Below the pieces are notes generated by a model. That model ran no database searches. It was given only the letters and a program-made list of their open reading frames with translations, and was not told where the DNA came from. The translations under genes were made by a program, and so were the position numbers. Below are positions 1 through 8,676 of a stretch of 64,000 nucleotides of DNA, one piece after another. The stretch covers positions 37,386 to 101,385 of the forward strand of contig NZ_JAHCST010000027.1 in assembly GCF_018476525.1 (NCBI RefSeq). Reading direction: 5' to 3'. Source of the DNA: Acrocarpospora catenulata. GTDB taxonomy: Bacteria > Actinomycetota > Actinomycetes > Streptosporangiales > Streptosporangiaceae. The stretch's first letter is position 1. Each line of letters begins with the position of its first letter.

Positions 1-800
1 TGGGTGAGCGCCCAGCGGGCGGCCACGCCTCCCAGGCCTGCCGAGGCGGCGCGGGCCCAGCCGGGGACTGTCTGGTTCTCCTGTTCCCTGCGCAGCCGTT
101 CCGCGCGCAGGCGCTCCACCCGGGATTTGGCCGCCGCCAGCTTCCCGGTCAGCTCCGTCTGCTCGGCCTTGATCTCCTTGGTCTCCCTGACCTGGGCGGC
201 GACGGCCTCGGCGGCCTGCCGTTTCAGGTGCTCGGCCAGGGCCGCGGAGGCCCGGCGCTGGAGCAGCGCGCGGGCCGCCTGGTCCCGCAGGATGGTGTAG
301 ACCCGCTGGCTGGCCCGCAGGCTCCGCATGGCGGCGGACTTCTCGTTGCCGAGCTGGCTGACCAGGCTCGCCCTGCGGAGGAAGGTGCTGCCCGCCCCCA
401 GCAGGGTGAGCATCGGGACGGTGAGCCCGGATTGGCTGTACTGCTCGGCCGCCATCGCGCCCACCTGCTCCCTGACCTGCTCGACCTCGTCCCGCGCCCC
501 GTCGAGGCTGGTGCTGAGCGTGCGGTGCCGGTTCTCGGCGGCGCGGAGCCGGACCAGTTCCCCGTTGTACGCCTCGACCCGGCGCTCGGCCTGGGCGGTG
601 AGCTCGTGCAGCCGGGCCTTGGCGTTGGCCAGGCGGAGCTGGGCGCGGTTGAGCTCGCGGCTGCGCTCCTTGACCTTCTCCTTGGCGGCGCGGATGTCCG
701 CCGGGGTCGGGCTGGGGTCGGCATCGGCCGGTGACGCTCCGCTCAGGACGAGAACGCACACGGTCGCGGTGACCAACCATGGTGACCTGCGGAGTGGCAT
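1..800 (-). CDS. Secreted coiled-coil protein, N-terminal part; probable cell-wall hydrolase
   Basis: The frame opens with an ATG behind AAGGGAGAACA and stays open to the left edge of the window, so about 266 residues are visible and the C-terminus is missing. Residues 1-30 look like a signal peptide (charged MPLRRS, hydrophobic core, cleavage near SPADA). The rest is an Ala/Glu/Arg-rich coiled coil to at least residue 220. Actinobacterial NlpC/P60 endopeptidases of the RipA type have this layout, with the catalytic domain after the coiled coil. No catalytic residues lie in the window, so the enzyme class is inferred. The sigma-like gene lies 56 nt upstream on the same strand and is probably co-transcribed. 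Confidence 0.75.
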   Translation of the reverse strand, partial: MPLRRSPWLVTATVCVLVLSGASPADADPSPTPADIRAAKEKVKERSRELNRAQLRLANAKARLHELTAQAERRVEAYNGELVRLRAAENRHRTLSTSLDGARDEVEQVREQVGAMAAEQYSQSGLTVPMLTLLGAGSTFLRRASLVSQLGNEKSAAMRSLRASQRVYTILRDQAARALLQRRASAALAEHLKRQAAEAVAAQVRETKEIKAEQTELTGKLAAAKSRVERLRAERLRREQENQTVPGWARAASAGLGGVAARWALT

Positions 801-856
801 TGTTCTCCCTTCCCGTTACCTCCACTCCCACAGTTCCCAATGGTTACTCTGTGTAA

Positions 857-2143
857 TCACTGATCTGGACAGGGGCGCTTTCGGGTGTGCTGGGGCTCGG
901 GGGACGAGGAGGGCGTGGAAGGGGTCGCCGAGGGGGTCGCGGTCGGCTGTTCCGCCGGCGACGGGCTGGGGGCCGGAGTGGGCGGGCAGGTACGGCTTGG
1001 CCGGGGCCGCTGAGGCCGCTGAGGCCGCTGCCGGGCCGGAGGCGTCTCCGTGGTCACCGTGATGGTCACCGTGGGGGTGGGCTCGGGGGCGTCCGGGGTC
1101 GGGTCGGCTGTCTTGACCGGGGCTTTGGTGGGCGTCTGACGCTTGGTGGGGACCGGCCGGGCGTAGCTGTCCGGGCGGACCCGGTGCCGCACGACGGGGG
1201 GGACGGCAGGAGTCGTGGCCGGGGTGGACTTGAGGTCGTGGGGTTCCAGCGGCGTGTCCCTGGGCGCCGGCGGGTCGGGAAGCTTGGCGGAGGGCGTTTT
1301 CACCGGGAAGAGCTCGGAGGCGGTGACCGCGGTCTGGCCGGCCCGGTCGGAGCCGAGCTGGCTGAAGGCGAAGACGACGGCCGCCACCGCCGCGATCGCG
1401 GCCACCACGCCGAGCACCGCGTGCGGCCAGCGGCGCGGCCGGCCAGGCGGCACGGGGAACCCGGCCTCGTCCAGCCGGCCCACCCGGCGGGCGACGTACT
1501 GCCGGTAGGGCACGAGTTCCGGGTCGATGAAGCAGCTCATCACCCGGACCCTGAGCGTGTCCGGCAGGGGGGCCTCGGGAAGCAGGGCGAACACCCTGGC
1601 CGCGGAGACCTCGCCCGGGCCGGCCAGGGCTCCGGCCGGCGACAGGGCCGCTCGCAGGCGCTGGGTGGCGCCCTCGCGTAAGGCCTCGGCCTGGCGCGGC
1701 GAGCGGCCCAGGACGGCGGCCAGGTCGAAGCCGGAGAGGCCGTGGCGGGTGCTGAGCTCCAGGACCTCGCGGTCCTCGTAACTGAGGGCGCGGGTGGCGT
1801 TCCAGGCCGCCAGGCGCTGTTCGGAGTCGCCCTCGCCGGTGGTCACCGCGACCCCGGCCGGGTCGGTCTCGTCGGTCACCACGAAGCCCGGGATACGCCG
1901 CCGGGCGCACTCCGCGCGGGCCAGCGCCAGCAGCCACTGCCGGAGCCTGCGCGGTTCGGCCAGGGCGCCGACGTGCGCCTCGGCCGCGATCAGCGTGTCC
2001 CTGAGCGCCACCTGGGCGCCGTCGGGACTGCCCAGCATGGCCCAGCAGTATTGGTAGAGGCTTTCTGCGTAGGTGTCGTAGAGCTCGGCGAGGGCCCCCG
2101 GATCGCGCTCACGGAGGGCCTCGACCAGCAGGCGGTCATCCAT
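857..2143 (-). CDS. Sigma-70-like protein with transmembrane anchor and Pro-rich tail
   Basis: The 428-residue product starts like an ECF sigma factor: an LAELYDTYAESLYQYCW helix resembling region 2, then a region-4-like stretch (ALSYEDREVLELSTRHGLSG, FDLAAVLGRSPRQAEALRE). A hydrophobic span near residues 240-262 (AVLGVVAAIAAVAAVVFAF) follows, and then a long Pro/Thr/Ser-rich tail. Ordinary ECF factors are soluble and about 160-200 residues long, so this looks like a membrane-tethered member with the sigma-like part inside and the tail outside. Region 2 is divergent, so real promoter recognition is uncertain. The ribosome site before the ATG is weak. Confidence 0.75.
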   Translation of the reverse strand: MDDRLLVEALRERDPGALAELYDTYAESLYQYCWAMLGSPDGAQVALRDTLIAAEAHVGALAEPRRLRQWLLALARAECARRRIPGFVVTDETDPAGVAVTTGEGDSEQRLAAWNATRALSYEDREVLELSTRHGLSGFDLAAVLGRSPRQAEALREGATQRLRAALSPAGALAGPGEVSAARVFALLPEAPLPDTLRVRVMSCFIDPELVPYRQYVARRVGRLDEAGFPVPPGRPRRWPHAVLGVVAAIAAVAAVVFAFSQLGSDRAGQTAVTASELFPVKTPSAKLPDPPAPRDTPLEPHDLKSTPATTPAVPPVVRHRVRPDSYARPVPTKRQTPTKAPVKTADPTPDAPEPTPTVTITVTTETPPARQRPQRPQRPRPSRTCPPTPAPSPSPAEQPTATPSATPSTPSSSPEPQHTRKRPCPDQ

Positions 2144-2239
2144 GTGACCGAAGGTAATGGATTAGTAACTATCAGTTCCAGTGATTCGCGGTTCTGCTTC
2201 GTCCCGCCACATTTACCCAGGGAAATCCGCTCAGGCCAG

Positions 2240-2533
2240 TCAGAGTAGTATGACCACAAAAATGGTGGCGAGGGCGATACCGGCGAGAATCAGGGTCACC
2301 ACGGCACAGTCCGAGGCGGCCTGAACCATGCCGGAGTCGGTGAAAGCGGACGGCCCGCCCCTGATGTCGTCCAGCGCCCGGGGCGCCAGGACCAGCGCGG
2401 CCACAGCTGGGAGCACGCCCAGCCCGGCCAGGAAGAACAGCGGCAATGAGGAGAAACCCAACCTGGTCGCCCATATCACGCGTCGCCGGTTGATTATCCG
2501 CTCTTGTCGCGTTTCCAACATTTGTGGCGTCAT
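2240..2533 (-). CDS. Small membrane protein with two transmembrane helices
   Basis: This 97-residue protein has a basic N-terminus (ETRQERIINRRRV), a first hydrophobic helix around 25-48, a short loop with LDDIRGGPSAF, and a second helix at the extreme C-terminus (VVTLILAGIALATIFVVILL). GGAGG lies upstream of the ATG. I do not recognise a named family. It may be a small accessory membrane protein of the preceding sigma-like system, because it is the gene immediately upstream on the same strand (96-nt gap). An inverted repeat CGTTAT-TG-ATAACG (2591-2604) lies about 60 nt upstream and could be an operator. Confidence 0.65.
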   Translation of the reverse strand: MTPQMLETRQERIINRRRVIWATRLGFSSLPLFFLAGLGVLPAVAALVLAPRALDDIRGGPSAFTDSGMVQAASDCAVVTLILAGIALATIFVVILL

Positions 2534-2614
2534 GCCAAATCGAACCTCCGTGCCGGTTTATTACCTCCTTTCACGCGGTACCCGGATGTTCGTTATTGAT
2601 AACGTCAAGAAGGT

Positions 2615-3715
2615 TCAGGAAGGGGCGATTTGGAGGCCCGCCGCGGCGCAGCCCTCGGCCAGCGCGTCCAGGCCGAACGCCTCCACCGGGCCGAGCGCGC
2701 CGGTGCCGCCCACCCCGCGCACCAGCGCGGTGGTCGCCGCCCAGGCCAGCACCCGGGCCGTGAAGTCGTACGGGTCGCCCCCGTCCAGCCGTACCGTGGC
2801 CAGCAGCCGCCCCGCCCGGTCGTAGGCCTCCGCCACGGTCTGCGAGGAGATGGCGGGGTCGGCCACCGCCAGCCGGTTGCCGGTGCGGATCGCGCGGTCG
2901 GCCATCGCCTCGGTCATCCGGCGGGCGCCGGGCAGCGCCGCGATCACGGGGGTGGCCCTGGCCAGCACCCCGGCGGCCCGGGTCAGGCCGCCCAGCCAGC
3001 CCAGGTAGACGTTGACCTCGCGGAGCCGGGGGTAGGCGCGGGGCAGCGCGAAGTGCTCGCTGGCGCCCAGGGAGATGCCGTGGCGTTTCCGGCCGCCGAC
3101 GTCGAAGAGCCGGGTCCGGCCGTGCTCGCGGATGATGCGGCCGTCGCGGAAGCCGTACATGGGCTCCAGGATCATGCCGAGCGCGGAGGCGCGGGTGCCC
3201 GCGCTGGCGCGGCGGGCCATGTTGCCGCGGACGAAGTATCCGATGTCCACCCGGACCGCCGCCGTGCCCGCCTTGCGCAGGGCCAGCGCGGCGGCCAGGT
3301 TGCCGGGCACGTAGTCGTACCCGAAGGCGGTGACCAGGGCGGCGCCGCGGGCCGCGGCGGCGGGGCCGTACCGCTGGAAGACCCGCTTGATGAACGGCGG
3401 CTCGCCGGTGGAGTCCAGGTAGATCGCCCCGGCCTCGGTGACCGCGCGAACCGCCGGCTCACCCCAGCGGGCGAACGGCCCGACGGTGGAGATCAGCACG
3501 TCCCCGGACTCCACGATGCGGCGCACCGAGTCCGGCCGGCTCACGTCGGCCACCGCCGTCGGCAGCCGGGTCGGCAGCGCCGCCGCCAGCGCGGCCAGCC
3601 TGGCCGGATCTCGGCCCGCCAGCAGCGGCAGGGCGCCCCGGGCCAGCAGGGCCTCGGCGGTGAGCCGGCCGGTGAAACCCGTGGCGCCGAACAGGACGAT
3701 CCGGGGGGTGGTCAT
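2615..3715 (-). CDS. Saccharopine dehydrogenase-like / trans-acting enoyl reductase family oxidoreductase
   Basis: The 366-residue product begins MTTPRIVLFGATGFTGRL, a Rossmann dinucleotide-binding motif (GATGFTG). DVLISTVGPFARWGEPAVRA and the GFGYDYVPGNLAAALAL-type region are typical of the saccharopine-dehydrogenase-like NAD(P) proteins, which include mycobacterial trans-acting enoyl reductases. The frame is open well upstream, but the ATG directly before the Rossmann strand is the sensible start because residues upstream look like antisense of the lipoprotein gene. The family reduces lipid or polyketide intermediates; the substrate here is unknown and no PKS neighbour is visible. Confidence 0.85.
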   Translation of the reverse strand: MTTPRIVLFGATGFTGRLTAEALLARGALPLLAGRDPARLAALAAALPTRLPTAVADVSRPDSVRRIVESGDVLISTVGPFARWGEPAVRAVTEAGAIYLDSTGEPPFIKRVFQRYGPAAAARGAALVTAFGYDYVPGNLAAALALRKAGTAAVRVDIGYFVRGNMARRASAGTRASALGMILEPMYGFRDGRIIREHGRTRLFDVGGRKRHGISLGASEHFALPRAYPRLREVNVYLGWLGGLTRAAGVLARATPVIAALPGARRMTEAMADRAIRTGNRLAVADPAISSQTVAEAYDRAGRLLATVRLDGGDPYDFTARVLAWAATTALVRGVGGTGALGPVEAFGLDALAEGCAAAGLQIAPS

Positions 3716-3768
3716 GTGTTCACGGTAACCCGGTCCCGATTTCAAGATCCAGAGTGGTTGGTCGCTGA

Positions 3769-4566
3769 TCACGAGCGTTTGTCGAGGATCGCCTGGTACC
3801 CGCGATCCTTGGCGAACGGCTCGGTGGTGGGCTTGACCGTGTGCACCGGCACCGCCCCGCCCAGCGCCAGTTCCTCGTACGGCTTGGCGGTGGCGCCCCA
3901 GGTCCTGGCCATCACCTGGGTGGCGGCCACCTCGGCGTCGCCGCTCACGCTCTCCACAGTGATGATGAACCGGCGGTTGACGTCCGGCCGCACGTCGTCC
4001 ACGAACGCCGTGCCGCCGCCCACCAGCTTGCCGGCCGCGTCCCGCAGCAGCGCGGTCACCACCAGGCTGCTGGCCGGCTTCAGGTACGGGTCCGCCACGT
4101 ACCCCGTGATCAGGTAGTTTCCGGTGCCCAGCTTCTCGGTGCGCACGTTGCTCACCGGGAACGACTTGAACGCCGACGGGATGCGGGCGGCCAGGTGCCA
4201 GACCGCCGGGCGGTAGGAGATCTTCACGGTGACCGGCTTCTCCGCGGCCAGCGCCTCGCCCGTGAAGGCCAGCGAGGCCGTGGGCGGGACGGCGTCCAGC
4301 GGCTGCTCCATGCGCACGACCTCCTTGCCGGCCGCGTCCAGCGCGCTGATGGTGGCCACGGTGTTCTCCCCGAAGTGCCACCGGTTGGCGTTGGCGAGCA
4401 CGCCCGCCCAGTTCACCACGTAACCGCCGCTGGCCTGCGCCACCGAGGAGGTCTGCTCCTTCAGCGCGAGCGGGGCGAGCTGGGAGGGTTTGGCGGATTC
4501 GTCTTTCGAGCATCCCGCGAGAACCACCAGGGTGGACAGGGCCAGTGCTGTCATACGCTGCGTCAC
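3769..4566 (-). CDS. Secreted lipoprotein of unknown function
   Basis: The 265-residue product has a short lipoprotein signal ending in the lipobox VVLAGC at Cys19, so it should be lipid-anchored on the outer face of the membrane. The mature part is polar and beta-rich, with repeated short strands (YVVNWAGVLANANRWHFGEN, NYLITGYVADPYLKP). It resembles secreted immunoglobulin-like modules, but I cannot assign a family. GTG is used as the start; an internal ATG four codons later is possible but would leave no basic residue in the signal. It lies 53 nt upstream of the reductase gene on the same strand. Confidence 0.75.
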   Translation of the reverse strand: MTQRMTALALSTLVVLAGCSKDESAKPSQLAPLALKEQTSSVAQASGGYVVNWAGVLANANRWHFGENTVATISALDAAGKEVVRMEQPLDAVPPTASLAFTGEALAAEKPVTVKISYRPAVWHLAARIPSAFKSFPVSNVRTEKLGTGNYLITGYVADPYLKPASSLVVTALLRDAAGKLVGGGTAFVDDVRPDVNRRFIITVESVSGDAEVAATQVMARTWGATAKPYEELALGGAVPVHTVKPTTEPFAKDRGYQAILDKRS

Positions 4567-4630
4567 TAGGCCGTGATAACCCGTGAACGCCCTGGCCTGC
4601 CCGGATTACACGCCGACCCCGGGGAAAGCT

Positions 4631-6247
4631 TTACCGCACGCGTTCGACCCGGCCCTCGTCCCAGACCGGCTCAGGGGCCTCGTACACCCGGCCGTCCGCG
4701 CCGAAGACCAGGTAGCGGTCGAAGTCGGCGGCGAACCAGCGGTCGTGGGTGACCGCCAGCACGGTTCCCGCGAACGAGTCCAGACCCTCCTGCAACGCCT
4801 CGGCGCTGGCCAGGTCCAGGTTGTCGGTGGGCTCGTCGAGCAGGAGCAGGGTGGCGCCGGACAGTTCCAGCAGCAGGATCTGCAGGCGGGCCTGCTGGCC
4901 ACCGGAGAGCGTCTCGAAGCGCTGCTCGGCGATGGTGCCGGCCAGCTCGTACCGGGCGAGGATCTTCATCGCCTCGTTCCTGAGCCTGGCGTGCTCGGTC
5001 ATGACGATCTCGCACGGGGTGCGCTTGGCCAGTTCCGGGCGGGCGTGGGTCTGGGCGAAGTGGCCGGGCACCACCCGGGCGCCGAGCCTGGCCACGCCGG
5101 TGTGCCGGATCTCCTCGCCCGCGATCAGCCGGAGGAAGTGGGACTTGCCGGAACCGTTGGAGCCGAGCACGGCCACCCGCTCGCCGTACCAGATCTCCAG
5201 GTCGAAGGGTTTCATCAGGCCGGTCAGTTCGAGGTTCTCGCAGATCACCGCGCGCTTGCCGGTGCGGCCGCCGCGCAGCCGCATGGTGATCTGCTGGTCC
5301 TTGGCGGCCAGCTCGGGCGGGCCGGCCTCCACGAACTTGCGCAGGCGGGTCTGGGCGGCGTGGTAGGCGGCGGCCATGCCGTCGTTGTAGGTGGCCTTCT
5401 GCTTGAGCATGTTGACCAGGCGCTTGAGCTTGATGTGCTCCTCGTCCCAGCGGCGGCGCAGCTCCTCCAGGCGCTCGTTGCGGTCCTTGCGGGCCTGGAC
5501 GTACGTGGCGAAGCCGCCGCCGTGCACCCAGATGTTGCCGGCTTCGACGGTGACGATGCGGTCGGCGGCGTTGGCCAGGAGCTGGCGGTCGTGGGAGACC
5601 AGCAGCACGGTCTTCGGGGTCTCCCGCAGGGCCTGCTCCAGCCAGAGCTTGCCCGGCACGTCCAGGTAGTTGTCCGGCTCGTCCAGCAGCAGCGTCTGGT
5701 CGGGGCCGCGTAGCAGGGCCTCCAGGACCAGGCGTTTCTGCTCGCCGCCGGAGAGGGTGGTGACCTCGCGGTACTTCACATTGTCGTACGGGGCGCCGAG
5801 GGCGGCCATGGTGCAGGTGTCCCAGAGCACCTCGATGTCGTAACCGCCGGCGTCGGAGTAGTCGGTGATCGCCTGGGCGTACCTGAGCTGGGTCTTCTCG
5901 TCGTCCCGCTCCATCATGAGCAGCTCGACCTCGGCCAGCTTCTCGGCCGCCTGGCGGACGCGGACCGGGGCCACCGAGAGCAGCAGGTCGTGGACAGAAC
6001 GCCCGTCCCGGATGCTCCCGATGAACTGCCGCATCACGCCGAGCCCGCCGGAATTGGCCACCGACCCCTCAACGGGCTGGAGATCCCCGGAGATCAGCCG
6101 CAGCAGGGTGGTCTTCCCCGCGCCGTTGGGGCCGATGAGGGCGGCCTTGACCCCTTCACCGATGCGGAACGACACGTCGTCCAGCAGCGGTCTGCCATCC
6201 GGCAGCACATACGTCAGATGACCGACCTCAACGTGTCCCACGCCCAC
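4631..6247 (-). CDS. ABC-F family ATP-binding protein
   Basis: The 538-residue protein carries two ATP-binding cassettes and no membrane segments, which defines ABC-F. Walker A motifs are GPNGAGKT (near residue 38) and GSNGSGKS (near 366). Signature motifs are TLSGGEQKR and TLSGGQQAR, and Walker B regions are LLLDEPDNYLD and LLLDEPTDNLD. The linker between the cassettes is charged and helical (ERLEELRRRWDEEHIKLKRL). ABC-F proteins bind the ribosomal E site and act in translation rescue or protect against ribosome-targeting antibiotics. The subclass cannot be fixed by eye, so a resistance role is only possible. Confidence 0.93.
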   Translation of the reverse strand: MGVGHVEVGHLTYVLPDGRPLLDDVSFRIGEGVKAALIGPNGAGKTTLLRLISGDLQPVEGSVANSGGLGVMRQFIGSIRDGRSVHDLLLSVAPVRVRQAAEKLAEVELLMMERDDEKTQLRYAQAITDYSDAGGYDIEVLWDTCTMAALGAPYDNVKYREVTTLSGGEQKRLVLEALLRGPDQTLLLDEPDNYLDVPGKLWLEQALRETPKTVLLVSHDRQLLANAADRIVTVEAGNIWVHGGGFATYVQARKDRNERLEELRRRWDEEHIKLKRLVNMLKQKATYNDGMAAAYHAAQTRLRKFVEAGPPELAAKDQQITMRLRGGRTGKRAVICENLELTGLMKPFDLEIWYGERVAVLGSNGSGKSHFLRLIAGEEIRHTGVARLGARVVPGHFAQTHARPELAKRTPCEIVMTEHARLRNEAMKILARYELAGTIAEQRFETLSGGQQARLQILLLELSGATLLLLDEPTDNLDLASAEALQEGLDSFAGTVLAVTHDRWFAADFDRYLVFGADGRVYEAPEPVWDEGRVERVR

Positions 6248-6292
6248 TCCCTGAATCCCCGCGAAGGGTATCCGTCGGCCGGGTGAGGTGGC

Positions 6293-6309
6293 ATCCCAAT
6301 TTCTGGGAT
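6293..6309 (-). terminator. Small hairpin after the GNAT gene
   Basis: ATCCCA and TGGGAT form a 6-bp stem with a 5-nt loop, 3 nt past the stop codon of the acetyltransferase gene. It is short and has no U-tract, so termination activity is doubtful. Confidence 0.3.
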
Positions 6310-6311
6310 CG

Positions 6312-7040
6312 CTAGATGATCACGGTCATTGAGGTGCTGGTGATGGTGAAGCCGATTCGGGCGTAGGTGTTCTTGGCGTGGTTGGCGTAGGTCACCGCCA
6401 GGCCCATCTCGGTCAGGCCGCCGGCGGCGGCGCGGAGCTGGACGTGGCGGAGCAGGTGGGCTCCCAGGCCGCGTGGGGAGCGTTCGGGGTGGCGGAAGAC
6501 CTCGGAGATCCAGGGAGTGCCTTTGAAGCCGTTGACCAGGACTCCCGCCACCACGTCGCCGTCGGTGTCCAGCGCCACCGCGCTACAGGGGAGGAGTTCG
6601 CCGATCAGCTTTCCGGCCACCAGGGGGACCAGTTCCTCCAGGAACGCCTGCTGGTCGTCGCGGGTGGCGGAATGGTCCGGGTGGCCGGGCGGGAACGCGG
6701 CCACCCAGGACTCGAACATGTCCTCCGCCGTACGCTCATGGGCCGGGATGAAGCGGAAGCCTTCGGGGGCAGGGCCTTCCAGCGGGGGCAGTGCGGACAG
6801 ATCGGTCAGGTCGCAGTGCATGGTGTGGGCGTGGCGGGAGAGGCGGGCGCCCTTGTCGAGGAGTTGCCGGCCGAGGTCGACCGGGGTGGAGACCGCCCAG
6901 CCGGTCAGATCCGTCATGATCAGGTCGACCGGGTCGGGGCCGATCACCTCGACCATGTCCGCCCACGGCCGCCCGTCCCGGAACCCCTCAAGGTAACTGA
7001 TCACCGGAACGCCTTGGGCATTCTTCCTGATCTGTCGCAT
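6312..7040 (-). CDS. GNAT family N-acetyltransferase
   Basis: The 242-residue protein has its GNAT core in the C-terminal half. The acetyl-CoA loop is read in RSPRGLGAHLLRHVQ, preceded by beta strands (CSAVALDTDGDVVAGVLVNG), and the terminal strand contains NTYARIGFTITS. The N-terminal half (PVISYLEGFRDGRPWADMVEV) is not typical and may bind the substrate. The ATG beginning MRQIRKN is preferred over an in-frame TTG 48 nt upstream. It diverges from the secreted protein at 7176. Substrate unknown. Confidence 0.82.
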   Translation of the reverse strand: MRQIRKNAQGVPVISYLEGFRDGRPWADMVEVIGPDPVDLIMTDLTGWAVSTPVDLGRQLLDKGARLSRHAHTMHCDLTDLSALPPLEGPAPEGFRFIPAHERTAEDMFESWVAAFPPGHPDHSATRDDQQAFLEELVPLVAGKLIGELLPCSAVALDTDGDVVAGVLVNGFKGTPWISEVFRHPERSPRGLGAHLLRHVQLRAAAGGLTEMGLAVTYANHAKNTYARIGFTITSTSMTVII

Positions 7041-7175
7041 TCTGCGAGAATCGCGTATCCGCCCCGGACCGGGCAATGGATTTACCAATCCCTGACGTGA
7101 TCACGAGGTCCACCTGCCCGGACCTGCCCGAAGGGCCTGTGCAAGGCAAACACAGACCTGAAGGGTGCGAACCCA

Positions 7176-7895
7176 GTGAAGCGTTTTCTGATCGTGTCCG
7201 CCCTCGCCGTGCTGCCCCTGATGGCGGCACTCCCGGCGACGGCCGACCGATCCGTCCCGGGCAACCCGGACGGCCGGATCACCACCGGGAAGGACGTGGT
7301 CTCCCCCACGGTGACCGGTGACATCGCGTACGTCGTGGAGGGCTGGGACCTGCCCGCCAACGCCCGCCTGACCGTGTCCAGCAGCGGCCTCGCCACGGCC
7401 TGCTCCGGGGGTTCCACGCTCCGGGCCAGGAAGGTGCGCACGGACGACAACGGCCACTTCGTGCTCCCGGCCAGGGCGTCCAGCTGCGTGTCCGGCAAGT
7501 ACCTGATCGAGGCCACCGAGGCGCGGGCCCCGTTCCGCACCCACTACACGACCCTCGCGGTCGGCACCCCCAAACGCTCCGGCGCCGGCACCTCCTTCAC
7601 CACCGCCCCCGGCACCACGGTCCTGACCAGCGACGGCGTCATGGCCTTCATCCTGGACGGGGTGGACTTCGCACCCAACGCGAAGATCATTCTGGACAGC
7701 GCCGGCCTGACCAAGGGCTGCGACGGCGGGACCAACCTCAGGGACACCGTGGTGACCGCCGACAGGAACGGACGGTTCTCGCTGGCCGTGACCGGTAAGG
7801 GCTGCGCGTCCGGCGCGTACAAGATCGAGGCTACCGAGCAGGGCACCCCGTCCCGCACCCACACCACCTCGATCACCCTGGCCGAATCCGAGTAA
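7176..7895 (+). CDS. Secreted protein with two duplicated cysteine-containing domains
   Basis: The 239-residue product starts at GTG behind GAAGGG and has a clear signal peptide (MKRFLIVSALAVLPLMAA, cleavage after ALPATA). The mature part is an internal duplication of about 95 residues: each half has a hydrophobic strand (GDIAYVVEGWDLPANARL and GVMAFILDGVDFAPNAKI), a central Cys (ATACSGG, TKGCDGG), DDNGHF or DRNGRF, and a second Cys followed by SGKYLIEATE or SGAYKIEATE. Each half therefore probably holds one disulfide in an Ig-like beta sandwich. No enzyme motif is seen, so an extracellular binding or structural role is inferred. Family not recognised. Confidence 0.8.
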   Translation: MKRFLIVSALAVLPLMAALPATADRSVPGNPDGRITTGKDVVSPTVTGDIAYVVEGWDLPANARLTVSSSGLATACSGGSTLRARKVRTDDNGHFVLPARASSCVSGKYLIEATEARAPFRTHYTTLAVGTPKRSGAGTSFTTAPGTTVLTSDGVMAFILDGVDFAPNAKIILDSAGLTKGCDGGTNLRDTVVTADRNGRFSLAVTGKGCASGAYKIEATEQGTPSRTHTTSITLAESE

Positions 7896-7982
7896 CGCCT
7901 GGGGTCATGGCGGTTCCCGGGGACTACTACCGGATCGTCCTGGTCGTCGATGACTGGTGGGGCCGGCCGATCCGGAGCGGCC

Positions 7983-8594
7983 TCACCCGGCTGTTCCTCG
8001 ACCACACCGCCCGGCGGCGCGTTCGTCCGCCACGATCCGGTCGACGCTCTTGTTCTGGTACTGCTTCCGCTGGTCGGGGGTGAGCTGGTAGCGCCACTCC
8101 CCGTGCTGGTGGACGAAGGTGAAGGTTTCGGTCAGCTTGGCACGCGTGGCGGTCACGGCGGCCTTGGTCCCGGAGACGGCCACCTTGCCGATCACCCAGG
8201 GGACCCCTTCGCTGGGGGACGGACACTCCCGGAATCTGCGGAGGTAGTCGGCACGCCGCACCAGCGGTTGGTCCTCGCTCACCCACCGGTCCCAGAACTT
8301 GCCGTACTCCCCGCCGGCGTAGAGCTCCAGCGCCCGCTGCGCCGCCGCCCGCGCGCCCGCCCTGGTCAGCGGCTCATCGGGGGAAGGCTCCGGGCTGCTC
8401 AGCACCACCGGCTGGGTGCTGACCGTGCTGACCGTGCTGTCCACGGGACCACTCGCCACCGGCTCGGGTAAACGTTCCACCACCAGCACCACCGCCACGA
8501 TCGCCGCGCACAACGCGGCGATCGCCACCCCGAGCGCCAGCACCGCGACCCCGCTTCCGGCCCCCCGCCGTTTCCTCGGCATCCGCGTCGCCAT
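7983..8594 (-). CDS. Single-pass membrane protein with a C-terminal extracellular domain
   Basis: The start chosen is the ATG of MATRMPRKRRG, 7 nt after GAGGGGGAG; the frame is open 45 codons further upstream without a good ribosome site. The 203-residue product has a basic N-terminus, one transmembrane helix (VAVLALGVAIAALCAAIVAVVLVV), a Ser/Pro linker and a folded outer domain with helical repeats (AAQRALELYAGGEYGKFWDRW) and strands (AVTATRAKLTETFTFVHQHGEW). This layout resembles NTF2/SnoaL-like stalked domains of actinobacteria, but the assignment is tentative. It converges with the gene ending at 7895. Confidence 0.75.
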   Translation of the reverse strand: MATRMPRKRRGAGSGVAVLALGVAIAALCAAIVAVVLVVERLPEPVASGPVDSTVSTVSTQPVVLSSPEPSPDEPLTRAGARAAAQRALELYAGGEYGKFWDRWVSEDQPLVRRADYLRRFRECPSPSEGVPWVIGKVAVSGTKAAVTATRAKLTETFTFVHQHGEWRYQLTPDQRKQYQNKSVDRIVADERAAGRCGRGTAG

Positions 8595-8676
8595 GACGTG
8601 CTCCCCCTCGAACCTCCGGCAAGGACCACTACCCAGTGGGACGTGCCAGAGACGCGTGAGGTTGCCGTGACGCCAG

